A stretch of DNA of 34,271 nt, taken from NCBI GenBank assembly GCA_020431405.1, contig JAGQIK010000477.1, positions 1 to 34,271 on the forward strand, read 5' to 3'. Position 1 is the first letter of the stretch; every line of letters starts with the position of its first letter. Below the pieces are notes generated by a model, which ran no database searches, was not told the origin of the DNA, and saw nothing but the letters and a program-made list of their open reading frames with translations. Origin of the DNA: Myxococcales bacterium. Lineage in GTDB: Bacteria > Myxococcota_A > Polyangia > GCA-2747355. Both the position numbers and the translations under genes were made by a program. Positions 1 through 8,391 of this stretch are shown here, in pieces.

Positions 1-1
1 C

Positions 2-1867
2 AAGGCTCGCGCGGCCGCGCGCCGCAGGCTGACCGGCGCCCGTCCGTTGCCGCTGCGCCCGCTGGCGCAGCGGCCGAGTGCGCTGGCGCACCAGGGCAGC
101 CACGTGACCTTGGCGCCGCTCGACGCCGCGCGTGGCTTCGCCTCGCTGACGGTGCAGCGCCGCGTGGCGGCCTACCACATCGCGCAGGCCGCCGAGGCCG
201 CCGACCGCGTGCTGTGGCTGCAGCACCAACGCGACGCGCTGGCGCTCAAGGATCTGCTCGAGACGCTGCTGTTGGTGCCCGGCGCCCTCGAGGGCGAGAC
301 GCGCCGCGCCGTGACGCGCTGCCTGTCGCGCCAGTGGCTTCACCACGGGCCCTACGATCTGGCGCGCAGCAGCAAGCGCGTCTGTCGCGGCTTCGACGTC
401 GCGGCGCTGCAGGCCGCCATGACGCGCGCCGACAGCGACGGCTACGACGTGCCCGCGCGCACGCCGGTCGCCGTGGCGGCGCTCTTGCGCCGCAGCGGGG
501 CGCTGCTCTTCGATCCGACCTACGCATTTCGCCTGACGGTGGACTTCTATCGCGGCGTCACGCTCGACCAGGCACGCAGCTTTCCGGCCAAGCACCCGCA
601 CCAGGCGCTGCTCGCCAGCGGGCCGAGCGGCATCACCGAGCACCCCTTCCGCTCGGGACGCGGCGCGGTGCGCGAGGGCTTCTACGTCAACGAGCTTCAT
701 CACGCGGTCAAGCACCTGGTGCGTGCCAAGCCGCTGCTCGAAGGGGACGAGCGTGCCGCGCTCGAGGCGACGATCGACTTGCTGCAGCTCGCCGATCCGG
801 CCGCCCGCCGGCGCCTGGAGCGGCTGCTGCTGTCGGACAAGGTCGAGCTCATGCCGCTGGTGGGCTTCTTTCCGACGCTGCGCGATCCCCTCGACCAGCG
901 CGCGATCTACGCCGGCGGCGTGGCCATCGCCGACGCCGAGCGTACCCGTGCGCTGCAGGCCGCGCTGCGATTGGGCGGCGCGCTGGCGTCTCGGCTGCCG
1001 GGCACGCCGCGCAGCAAGGTCTGGCCGCGCGGGCGCGCGGTGCGACTGCTCTACGCCGCCGGCGCGCTGGGACCGCTGAGCCACGGCGCGGCGCTGTTCG
1101 TGCCGGGCACGCCGACGTTTCTGTTGCTCGACACGCCCGGCCCGCTGCTGTGGCGTTTGCAGCGCAAGATCGAAGGGCCGCTCTGCAAAAAGCGCATTGG
1201 GCCGATGTGGGTCGGGCTGCGGCAGTCGCTGGGCACGGCCCTGGCGCGCAGCGCGCCGGGCGGCAAGACCCTCGCGCATCTGCCCAGCGACGGGCGAGCG
1301 CAGGCGCGCGCCGACGCGGCGCTGCTGTGGCTCGCCGAAGGCGACAAGACGCTGCAGCAGCGCATCGGTGGCCGCTGCGCCGAGCAGCTGCTGCCGGCGT
1401 ACGTCGCGGCCTGCGCCGAGATCGAGCGTGCCGCCTGCGCGCCGGTGCTCGAGGCGCTGCGGCAGGCAGGGGCGCTGTCGGAGGCGCAGCGCGCGACGGC
1501 GAGGCCGCGCGCACGTCAGGCGCTGCGCGCGCTGGTGCTCGGACACTCGGCGCAGCTGCAGGGCAAGGCCGCGTCGCAGCCCGCGTCGCGCCCCGCCGCG
1601 CGGCGCGGGCCCATCGAGCGGCGCGCGATCCTCTCGCCGGTGCTCATCGCGGTGCGCGAGAAATCGGGGCTCGTCCGCGACGTGCAGGTGCGCTGGCCGC
1701 GCGATTGGGTCGCCTACAACCTCGCGCGCGCGCGCGCCTGGCGGCTGCAGAGCGGGCGCCCGCTCAAGCGCGGCAAGACGGTCGTGCTGCCGTCGCGCGC
1801 GGGGCGCTTTCCGGGGCGCGTGCCGTTGCGGTTGCTGCGGCGGTCTAAGACCAAGACCACGAAGTAG
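2..1867 (+). CDS. Dipeptidyl-peptidase III (M49)-like protein lacking zinc ligands, 5' partial
   Basis: The reading frame is open to the left edge, so the true start is probably outside the window; the first in-window start codon is TTG at 47 (606 aa from there). I recognise the M49 fold by order of motifs: an N-terminal stretch like GF.SL..Q...A...DR.LW.Q..R..L (residues about 30-70), a WLHHGPYD segment in place of the family's N-G-I-H-H-H-Y, the GFYVNELHHAVKHL region, and a C-terminal SPVLIAVREKSGLVRDVQV / PRDWVAYNLARAR block typical of bacterial DPP III. The zinc motif HEXXGH is missing: the aligned segment is RQSLGT (392-397). The second motif EEcRAd reads AQARAD (418-423). Both histidines, the catalytic Glu and the Glu ligand are therefore replaced, so peptidase activity is unlikely. 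No signal peptide can be judged. The alignment is from memory, so family membership is likely but not certain. Confidence 0.6.
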   Translation, partial: KARAAARRRLTGARPLPLRPLAQRPSALAHQGSHVTLAPLDAARGFASLTVQRRVAAYHIAQAAEAADRVLWLQHQRDALALKDLLETLLLVPGALEGETRRAVTRCLSRQWLHHGPYDLARSSKRVCRGFDVAALQAAMTRADSDGYDVPARTPVAVAALLRRSGALLFDPTYAFRLTVDFYRGVTLDQARSFPAKHPHQALLASGPSGITEHPFRSGRGAVREGFYVNELHHAVKHLVRAKPLLEGDERAALEATIDLLQLADPAARRRLERLLLSDKVELMPLVGFFPTLRDPLDQRAIYAGGVAIADAERTRALQAALRLGGALASRLPGTPRSKVWPRGRAVRLLYAAGALGPLSHGAALFVPGTPTFLLLDTPGPLLWRLQRKIEGPLCKKRIGPMWVGLRQSLGTALARSAPGGKTLAHLPSDGRAQARADAALLWLAEGDKTLQQRIGGRCAEQLLPAYVAACAEIERAACAPVLEALRQAGALSEAQRATARPRARQALRALVLGHSAQLQGKAASQPASRPAARRGPIERRAILSPVLIAVREKSGLVRDVQVRWPRDWVAYNLARARAWRLQSGRPLKRGKTVVLPSRAGRFPGRVPLRLLRRSKTKTTK

Positions 1868-2896
1868 GTGTTGCTGGTTAGTACCGAGCTCGGGTTGTAC
1901 TGCGAGGCGGGGGGGTTTTACGTCGATCCCCACGGGGCGGTGGAGCGCGCGATCATCACCCACGCCCACGCCGATCACGCGCGGCGGGGCAGCGCGCGCT
2001 ATCTGACGGCCGCCGCGGGCGAGGCGCTGCTGCGGGCGCGGCTCGGCGGTGGCGTGATCGAGACGCTGCGCTACGGCGAGCGGCGGCGCGTCGGCGACGT
2101 CGATGTTTCGCTGCACCCCGCCGGGCACGTGCTTGGCTCGTCACAGGCGCGGCTCGAGCACCGCGGCGAGGTTTGGGTGGTCACGGGTGATTTCAAACGC
2201 CAGGCCGATCCGACCTGCGCCCCGTTCGAGCCGCTCGCCGCGCACACGCTGGTCATCGAGTCGACCTTCGGGCTGCCGATCTTTCGCTGGCCTGCTGCCG
2301 AGCGCGCGGTCGGCGAGATCAGCGCCTGGTGGCGCGCTTGCGCCGAAGCGGGCCAGACGGCGGTGCTCTACGCCTACGCGCTCGGCAAGGCACAGCGGCT
2401 GCTGGCGAGCCTTCCGCGCGACCTGGGGCCGATCTACACGCACGGCGCCGTAGAGCGGCTCTGCGCGGTGTATCGCGGGCAGCTTCCCGAGCACACGCTG
2501 CCGCCCACGCAGGTCGCCGTCGGACTGGCGCGCGACGCCAAGACCGACGGCGCGTTGGTGATCGCGCCGCCTTCGGCACATGGCTCGCCGTGGCTGCGTC
2601 GCTTTGGCGCGATCTCCACCGGCTTCGCCTCGGGGTGGATGCGCGTGCGCGGCATGCGGCGCCGGCGCGCCATCGATCGCGGCTTTGTCATCTCCGATCA
2701 CGCCGACTGGCCGGCGCTGCTCGACACCGTGCAGCAGAGCGGCACCGAGCGCGTGGTCGTGACGCACGGCTACGTCGAGGTGCTGGCGCGCTGGCTGCGC
2801 GAGCAGGGCCGCGAGGCCCTGGTGGCGCGCACGGCGTTCGTCGGCGAGGTCGAAGAGCCCGAAGGCGCCGACGAGGCGGACGACGGAGCCGAGTGA
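1868..2896 (+). CDS. Ligase-associated DNA exonuclease, metallo-beta-lactamase fold
   Basis: A 342-aa protein with the HxHxDH zinc motif (THAHADH, residues 31-37), then HPAGHVLGSSQ, TGDFKRQ and ISDHADW, the ordered metal-binding motifs of the beta-CASP/CPSF-like nucleases. The family known as ligase-associated exonuclease sits beside ATP-dependent ligases and usually an Lhr-type helicase in a bacterial DNA-repair cassette. Here it lies directly upstream of such a ligase. The chosen start is GTG, immediately after the stop of the preceding gene; TTG one codon later is possible, and no clear Shine-Dalgarno is visible, so translational coupling is likely. The last ~15 residues are acidic (EEPEGADEADDGAE). 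Confidence 0.85.
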   Translation: MLLVSTELGLYCEAGGFYVDPHGAVERAIITHAHADHARRGSARYLTAAAGEALLRARLGGGVIETLRYGERRRVGDVDVSLHPAGHVLGSSQARLEHRGEVWVVTGDFKRQADPTCAPFEPLAAHTLVIESTFGLPIFRWPAAERAVGEISAWWRACAEAGQTAVLYAYALGKAQRLLASLPRDLGPIYTHGAVERLCAVYRGQLPEHTLPPTQVAVGLARDAKTDGALVIAPPSAHGSPWLRRFGAISTGFASGWMRVRGMRRRRAIDRGFVISDHADWPALLDTVQQSGTERVVVTHGYVEVLARWLREQGREALVARTAFVGEVEEPEGADEADDGAE

Positions 2897-2898
2897 GA

Positions 2899-4557
2899 AT
2901 GCGCCGCTTCGCCGATCTCTACGCCGCGCTCGATGCGACGACCAAGACCTCGCTCAAGCTGGCCGCGCTGGCGCGATATTTCGCCAGCGCCCCCCACGAG
3001 GACGCGGCCTGGGCGGTGCACTTTCTTTCGGGTTGGCGCCTGACGCGCCTGGTCGGCTACCGCAAGCTCGCCGGCTGGGCGATGCAGCAGGCTGCGCTCT
3101 CGGAGTGGCTGTTCGGCGAGTGTTATGACTCGGTGGGCGATCTGGCCGAGACCATCGCGCTCGTGCTGCCGCCGCCCGCGCGCCAGCACGAGCGCGGCCT
3201 CGCAGAGACCGTGCGCGAGCGCTTGCTGCCGCTGCGCGGGCTCGACGACGACGCCGCGCGCGCGCTGATCGTCGAGAGCTGGGACGAGCTCGACGAGCAC
3301 CAGCGCTTCGTCTTCAACAAGCTGCTCACCGGGGCGCTTCGCGTGGGCGTCTCGCAGCGGCTCGTCACGCGCGCGCTGTCGCTCGCCAGCGGTGTGCCCG
3401 TCGACGCCATCGCCCACCGTCTGATGTGCGCCTTCGAGCCGAGCGCTGCGGCCTACCGCGCGCTGATCGACGCCGACACCGAGGACGCCGACCAGAGCCG
3501 GCCCTATCCGTTCTTTCTGGCCTCGCCGCTCGAAGGCGATCCAGCCGAGCAGCTCGGCGAGCGTGCGCTGTGGCAGGCAGAGTGGAAGTGGGATGGTATT
3601 CGCGCGCAGCTGATCCGGCGCGCGGGCGCGACCTACATCTGGTCGCGCGGCGAGGAGCTCGTCACCGAACGCTTCCCCGAGCTCGACGAGATGGCGCGCT
3701 CGCTGTCCGATGGCTCCGTGCTCGACGGCGAGATCGTCGTCTGGCGTGATGACCTGGGCGGCGTGCAGCCGTTCTCCGAGATGCAGCGCCGCATCGGGCG
3801 CAAGAAGCTCGGAAAGAAGCTGCTCGCCGAGGTGCCCGTGGCGCTCGTCGCGTACGATCTGCTCGAACGCCCGCGGTCGCGAGGCGGCGCCCGCGGCGAC
3901 GATCTGCGCGACGTGCCGCAGCGCGAGCGTCGCGAGGCCCTCGAGGCCGTGGTCGTCGCTGCCGCGCATCCACGGCTGCGCCTCTCGCCGCTGGTGGAAG
4001 CGCCCGATTGGCCTGGCCTCGCCGCGCAGCGCGAGCGCGCCGAAGACCGCGGCGTCGAAGGGCTGATGCTCAAGCGACTCGACGCCAGCTACGGCGTCGG
4101 TCGCAAGCGCGGGGGCTGGTGGAAGTGGAAGGTCGCGCCCTACACCATCGACGCCGTGCTGACCTACGCGCAGCGCGGCAGCGGGCGGCGCGCTCGCCTC
4201 TACACCGACTACACCTTCGGTGTGTGGCGCGATGGCGAGCTGGTGACCATCGCCAAGGCGTACTCGGGTCTCAGCGACGACGAGATCCGCCAGGTCGATC
4301 GCTTCGTGCGCGACAACACGCTCGAGCGCTTCGGCCCGGTGCGCCAGGTCAAAGCCGAGCTGGTCTTCGAGCTTGCCTTCGACAGCATGCAGCGTTCGAA
4401 GCGCCACAAAAGCGGCGTCGCGGTGCGCTTTCCGCGCATCGCACGCTGGCGACACGACAAACCGGCCGCCGAGGCGGACAGCCTCGAGACCATCGAGGCG
4501 ATGCTGGCGCGGCGCGAGCAGCGCGCGCAGGCCGACGCCGACGAGGTAGGCGCGTGA
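2899..4557 (+). CDS. ATP-dependent DNA ligase
   Basis: A 552-aa ligase that seals nicks using ATP. The N-terminal ~200 residues are the helical DNA-binding domain. Nucleotidyltransferase motif I is EWKWDGIR, with the adenylated lysine at K230. Motif III is LDGEIVVW (275-282), motif IV EGLMLKR (E387) and motif V WWKWKV (K411). A C-terminal OB domain follows (YTDYTFGVWRDGELV, then AKAYSGLSDDEI). The ATG start follows the previous stop by 2 nt; an in-frame GTG at 2893 overlaps that stop and is an alternative. Length and context fit the bacterial ligase that works with the upstream exonuclease. No Lhr-type helicase or phosphoesterase partner is in the window; one could lie off the left edge. The cell also has an NAD-dependent ligase further right. 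Confidence 0.92.
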   Translation: MRRFADLYAALDATTKTSLKLAALARYFASAPHEDAAWAVHFLSGWRLTRLVGYRKLAGWAMQQAALSEWLFGECYDSVGDLAETIALVLPPPARQHERGLAETVRERLLPLRGLDDDAARALIVESWDELDEHQRFVFNKLLTGALRVGVSQRLVTRALSLASGVPVDAIAHRLMCAFEPSAAAYRALIDADTEDADQSRPYPFFLASPLEGDPAEQLGERALWQAEWKWDGIRAQLIRRAGATYIWSRGEELVTERFPELDEMARSLSDGSVLDGEIVVWRDDLGGVQPFSEMQRRIGRKKLGKKLLAEVPVALVAYDLLERPRSRGGARGDDLRDVPQRERREALEAVVVAAAHPRLRLSPLVEAPDWPGLAAQRERAEDRGVEGLMLKRLDASYGVGRKRGGWWKWKVAPYTIDAVLTYAQRGSGRRARLYTDYTFGVWRDGELVTIAKAYSGLSDDEIRQVDRFVRDNTLERFGPVRQVKAELVFELAFDSMQRSKRHKSGVAVRFPRIARWRHDKPAAEADSLETIEAMLARREQRAQADADEVGA

Positions 4558-5939
4558 GCGACGACCTGTCAGCGCGCGAGCGCGAGCTCATCGCCGCCGT
4601 GCGCGCCGCGCCTGACGACGACGCGCCGAGGCTGGTGCTCGCCGACTTCTACGCCGAGCGCGGCGACCCTCGCGGAGAGCTGATCCCTATCGCGTGCGCG
4701 CACGCGCGCGCCGAAGATGCCGCGCAGCGAGAGCAGCTGCGGCAGGGGCTCGCCTCCGTGCTCGAGCGCTACGACCACGGCCCGTCGCTTCATGGGCCCA
4801 TCAGCCGCTTCGTCGACCTGGCGATCAACGTGCGCGGGCTGGTCGAAGAGGTCACGCTGAGCCTCACGCAGCTCGCCGTCGCCGGCGGGCGGCTCTTCGA
4901 GATGGCGCCGATCCGCGAGATGCGGCTGCAAGGTGCGGCCGAGACCGACGCCTACACGCGCGCGCAGCTGCTGGCGGCGCTGGCCGCCGAGCCGGGCCTC
5001 GCGCTCGTCAGGCGGCTCGATCTTTCCGACGACGACTTCGGCGCGCGGGCCATCGGCGAGCTTCTGGCGTCGCCACATCTGTCGAGCTTGCGCGAGCTGC
5101 GCTTCGGCGACCGCGACAGCACCGTCGAGCTCGCCGAGCTCGTGGCTGCGGCCGCGCCGGCGCGGCTCGAGTCGTTGATGTGCTTTGGCTGGCACCACGC
5201 GACGCTCGGCGATGCGGGTGCGCGCGCCCTGGCCGCCAGCGAGCGGCTGCACAACCTGCGCGAGCTGCAGCTGATCAACATGCGCATCGGCGACGCGGGC
5301 GCCGAGGCGCTCGCCGGCTCGGAGAGCTACGGGGCCACGCTCGAGGTGCTCGACCTCGGCGATGGTCGCGAATCGCGCAACGTGATCGGGCCCCGTGGCG
5401 CGCGGGCGCTCGGCAACGCACGCCAGCTCGAGCGGCTGCACACCTTGCGCCTGCGCGCCAATCCCCTCTTCGACGAGGGCCTCGCCGGGCTGAGCGAGGG
5501 CCGCGGCCTACCGCGCCTCGCCACGCTGCACGTGGACAGCTGCGGCATCGGCGACCAGGGTGTGATCGCGCTGGCGCGCGCGCCGCGGCTCGCGTCGCTG
5601 ACGCGGCTCGAGCTGTCGCGCAACCGCGGCATCGGCGCCCGCGGCGTGCGCGAGCTGGTCTACGCGCCGCGGGTCGCGCACCTCGAGCAGCTCGACCTCA
5701 ACAGCACGCAGCCCGAGCTCGAGGGTGTGCAGGCGATCACAAGCTCGCCGCACCTCGCCAGCCTGAAGAAGCTAAGCTTGTACGGCTGCGAGCTCGGCTA
5801 CGCCGCCGGCGACGCGCTCTGCCAGTGGCCAGGGCTCGAGCAGCTCGCATTGCTCGCCGTCGGCTTCAACAGCTTCTCACCGCACGCCGTCAAGCACCTC
5901 AAGCAGACGCTCGGACAGCGCGTCATCATCGACGACTAG
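4554..5939 (+). CDS. TIGR02996 domain leucine-rich-repeat protein
   Basis: A 461-aa protein starting at GTG inside the stop of the ligase gene (GTGA overlap), so the two are probably cotranslated. The N-terminus (ERELIAAVRAAPDDDAPRLV followed by LADFYAERGDPRGE) is the TIGR02996 repeat-companion domain found in Myxococcota and Planctomycetes ahead of repeat regions. From about residue 115 onward there are RNI-like leucine-rich repeats with the pattern L..L.L....IGD.GA.ALA (e.g. LRELQLINMRIGDAGAEALA). There is no signal peptide, so it is probably cytoplasmic, with a protein-binding role. Its place after the exonuclease and ligase may be chance; I cannot assign a partner. Confidence 0.85.
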   Translation: MSDDLSARERELIAAVRAAPDDDAPRLVLADFYAERGDPRGELIPIACAHARAEDAAQREQLRQGLASVLERYDHGPSLHGPISRFVDLAINVRGLVEEVTLSLTQLAVAGGRLFEMAPIREMRLQGAAETDAYTRAQLLAALAAEPGLALVRRLDLSDDDFGARAIGELLASPHLSSLRELRFGDRDSTVELAELVAAAAPARLESLMCFGWHHATLGDAGARALAASERLHNLRELQLINMRIGDAGAEALAGSESYGATLEVLDLGDGRESRNVIGPRGARALGNARQLERLHTLRLRANPLFDEGLAGLSEGRGLPRLATLHVDSCGIGDQGVIALARAPRLASLTRLELSRNRGIGARGVRELVYAPRVAHLEQLDLNSTQPELEGVQAITSSPHLASLKKLSLYGCELGYAAGDALCQWPGLEQLALLAVGFNSFSPHAVKHLKQTLGQRVIIDD

Positions 5940-5967
5940 CGATTCGAGCAGAGACTTCGAGCAGCGA

Positions 5968-6894
5968 CTACGCGTCGCTCTCGAACAGCGGCGTGCTCGG
6001 CGGCAGCATCAACACCGACTCCAGCCACATGCGCGAGATGCGGCTCAGCTCGTCGAAGCGCACGCCCATCCCGCTCGGCTGCTTCGAGCCGGGCTGCGAG
6101 CGCACGTGCGCCACCACGCCCGACAGCGGGATCGCCGGCGCGCCATCGGGCAGCACCGTCACGGTGCAGCGCGTGCCCGGCGGGTCGAGCAGGTCGCACG
6201 CGATGAACATCCCGCCGAGGCTGATGTCGCGCGCGCCGGCTTCGATGGTCAGCGTCTCGCTGTCGTAGATCACCGGCATGCGATGCGGCACGCGCACGTG
6301 CTCGCGGCGCTCGTCGTGTGCCTTGTGAAGCGCCTCTAGGTCGAGGCGCAGCGTGTTGGCGGTGGCGCGACCTGCGGGCCATTCGAAGCCGCACTGGTCG
6401 CAGGCGCCGAGCGACTCTTTGACCTGCGCTCGACAGCGCGGGCAGGTCTTTCGCTCGAACACCGGCGCGTCGAGCTTCTGCAGCATCGGCGCGCCCATCA
6501 TGCGCCGAACGCGCGGCTGCTCCTCGACGTTGGGCTCGAGGCCGGGCGACGTCTCGATCTCGCCCTCGCTGCCGTCTTCGATGCGTACGCGAAACCAGAC
6601 GTTGCCGGCGCTGACCACGTCGCCATCGCCGACGCGTGTCTCGGCGCTGATCATCGAGCCATTGACGCTGGTGCCGTTGGTGCTGCCGAGGTCGCGCACG
6701 ATCACGTGCTCGCCGATCTGGATCGCGAGGTGCTCGCGCGAGACGCTCTCGTCGTTGAAGCGGATGCGGCAGCGGACGCTGCGCCCCACGTGCGTCGAAC
6801 CCTCGGGCAGCTCGATGCTGCCGCCGTGATATTCGATGCGTACCCGCTCGACCGCCACGACTAGAGAATGCCTAACGTGGCGGCCGAGGTCCAC
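5968..6894 (-). CDS. FHA - zinc ribbon - PilZ domain protein
   Basis: A protein of up to 308 aa with three modules. The FHA domain (about 15-105) has GRS, SREHLAIQ and STNGTSVNG motifs for phosphothreonine recognition. A zinc ribbon follows (CPRCRAQV, CDQCGFEW, about 150-170). The PilZ domain (about 195-300) keeps both c-di-GMP motifs: RREHVR and DISLGG, with GMGVRF near the end. The protein could therefore couple a Ser/Thr-kinase signal to cyclic-di-GMP; that link is inference. The GTG at 6894 gives the longest form; a GTG at 6858 (VAVERVRIEYHG) is an equally good start. It converges on the LRR gene with a 28-nt gap, and a triple 14-bp repeat lies just upstream. Confidence 0.9.
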   Translation of the reverse strand: MDLGRHVRHSLVVAVERVRIEYHGGSIELPEGSTHVGRSVRCRIRFNDESVSREHLAIQIGEHVIVRDLGSTNGTSVNGSMISAETRVGDGDVVSAGNVWFRVRIEDGSEGEIETSPGLEPNVEEQPRVRRMMGAPMLQKLDAPVFERKTCPRCRAQVKESLGACDQCGFEWPAGRATANTLRLDLEALHKAHDERREHVRVPHRMPVIYDSETLTIEAGARDISLGGMFIACDLLDPPGTRCTVTVLPDGAPAIPLSGVVAHVRSQPGSKQPSGMGVRFDELSRISRMWLESVLMLPPSTPLFESDA

Positions 6895-6896
6895 CC

Positions 6897-6938
6897 GCTT
6901 ACGGTGCGGGACTTACGGTGCGGGGCTTACGGTGCGGG
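6897..6938. repeat. Three tandem 14-bp repeats placing a stop codon in every frame
   Basis: Three adjacent copies of GCTTACGGTGCGGG at 6897-6910, 6911-6924 (first base A instead of G) and 6925-6938. On the minus strand each copy carries TAA. Because 14 is not a multiple of 3, the three TAAs (6927-6929, 6913-6915, 6899-6901) fall in three different frames. The first is the stop codon of the SPFH gene. The repeat sits between that gene and the downstream FHA-PilZ gene. Confidence 0.9.
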
Positions 6939-8144
6939 GGGCTCCGCGCCGGGCGGAGGCGGAGGCGCTTGCAGCCCCTCGCCGAAGAGCTCTGCGAGCT
7001 CGGGCTGCGAGCCAGCCGTCGCCCAGGACTGCATACCGGGCTTCCAAACCATGGTGTCTTTGGTGAACTGGCCCGACTCCACGCCCTGGCGCAGCACGTC
7101 GAGACCGTACGGACCCATCTGCTGGCCGTTGAGGTGGATGTGGAAGCTCACCGCCACCGGCGGCGTTTGGGCGAACGGGTTGGCCGGTCCCTGATGCACC
7201 GGCGGTGGCTGCTGCATCGGCGGCGCCTGCTGATAGCCGCCACCGCCCTGCGCCATCGAGCCCTGGAACATGCTCGCCATACCGAAGCCCACGCCGAGGC
7301 CTGCGCCACCGAGCAGCGCGCCGCCGCCGCCACCGCCGCCGCCCTTGGCCATGCCTTCGCCGGCACCCATGATCGCCTTGCCCGCGGCGAACTGCTGATA
7401 GCCCTGCATGCCGCCAGCCATGCGCACGTAGGCGGCGTCGGTGTAGAGCTTCTTGAGGTTCTTTTCGTCCTCGTCTTTGATCGAGACGACGAAGTTGCCG
7501 ATGCGCACGATCTGAAGCCCGTAGCTGTCCACGTGCTTCTTGATGCCGGCCATCACCTCTTCTTCGATCTCTTCGGTGTAGGCGCCCGAGGTGACGTCGA
7601 GGAGCGGCCACTTCTTTTTGACGAGCAGCTCGGCGATGCGGTCGCGGATCACCTTGAGCAGCTGGTCGCGGAACCACTGCACGAACGAGTTGCTGTCGGC
7701 CTTCTGCATGCCGACCAAGCCGAGCACCAGCCGCTGCGGATCGGTGACGCGCAGCGAGTAGCTGCCGTGCACCATCGTCTCGACGGGGATGCCCGACTTC
7801 GGATCTTCGACGGATCCGATGCGGCCGCCGAACTTGAGGCCGGCCATCTCGCGCATGGTGACGAAGAAGACCTCCGCCATCAGCACGTTGCCGCCGGTGA
7901 AGCTGTCGATGAGGTTGGAGAGGAACGGGATGTTCGAGGTGTCGAGCGTGTGTCGACCTGGCTGAACGATGCCGACGATGCGACCGTCGCGGAAGAAGAG
8001 CGCGACCTCGTCCATGTCGACGGTGAGCTGCGACTTGTTGGGGATCGTCTTATCGGGATGCTTGTAGATGATCAGCCCTTTGGCCTCGTCGGGCCGGGCA
8101 ACCATCATCTCGGCTACGCCGCGTTTGATGAATCCGAAGACCAT
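6927..8144 (-). CDS. SPFH-domain protein with C-terminal GYF_2 domain
   Basis: A 405-aa protein. The N-terminal ~270 residues resemble the SPFH (band 7)/virion-core-like family, beginning MVFGFIKRGVAEMMVARPDE with a DEVALFFRDGRIVGIVQPGRHTL segment. A glycine-rich linker follows (about 275-315), then a Pro/Gln-rich stretch. A C-terminal GYF_2-type domain (FHIHLNGQQMGPYGLDVLRQ ... TMVWKPGMQSW) is a predicted peptide-binding module. SPFH proteins assemble into oligomeric scaffolds at membranes, but I see no clear transmembrane segment here. The start has a good Shine-Dalgarno (AGGAGA before ATG at 8144). The stop TAA lies in the 14-bp tandem repeat. Confidence 0.87.
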   Translation of the reverse strand: MVFGFIKRGVAEMMVARPDEAKGLIIYKHPDKTIPNKSQLTVDMDEVALFFRDGRIVGIVQPGRHTLDTSNIPFLSNLIDSFTGGNVLMAEVFFVTMREMAGLKFGGRIGSVEDPKSGIPVETMVHGSYSLRVTDPQRLVLGLVGMQKADSNSFVQWFRDQLLKVIRDRIAELLVKKKWPLLDVTSGAYTEEIEEEVMAGIKKHVDSYGLQIVRIGNFVVSIKDEDEKNLKKLYTDAAYVRMAGGMQGYQQFAAGKAIMGAGEGMAKGGGGGGGGALLGGAGLGVGFGMASMFQGSMAQGGGGYQQAPPMQQPPPVHQGPANPFAQTPPVAVSFHIHLNGQQMGPYGLDVLRQGVESGQFTKDTMVWKPGMQSWATAGSQPELAELFGEGLQAPPPPPGAEPPAP

Positions 8145-8391
8145 GATCTCTCCTACTCGTTCGCGGCGGCTAGGCGCCGGAGGGTCGCACGCTTTCGACG
8201 GCTCAGCTTAAACGAGGAGCAGCTGTCATGCCAGGGGCGCCGCCAGTGATATCGAGCCGCTAGGGTTGCTCCCGGTGTCATACGCCGCGCGGCGGCGATT
8301 ATCACCAAACACGATGCTTTGTGGTCGTCGATGTCGCGACGTGCGGCTGTGCGCTGATGTAGGAGAGAGACGCGCGCAGGCCTCGTCGCAG
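8145..8391. other. Intergenic region upstream of the SPFH gene
   Basis: No gene recognised in 247 bp. On the minus strand there is a GATAAT that could be a -10 element near 8298-8303, with no good -35. On the plus strand an AGGAG precedes ATG at 8228, but the frame stops after 11 codons. Confidence 0.35.

Noticed and set aside
2770-4455. A 561-codon open frame on the minus strand.
   Set aside because: It is antisense to the ATP-dependent ligase, whose motifs I, III, IV and V are all intact.
8228-8263. An ATG with a good AGGAG ribosome site on the plus strand.
   Set aside because: The frame stops after 11 codons and no product or downstream gene in that direction supports it as a leader peptide.
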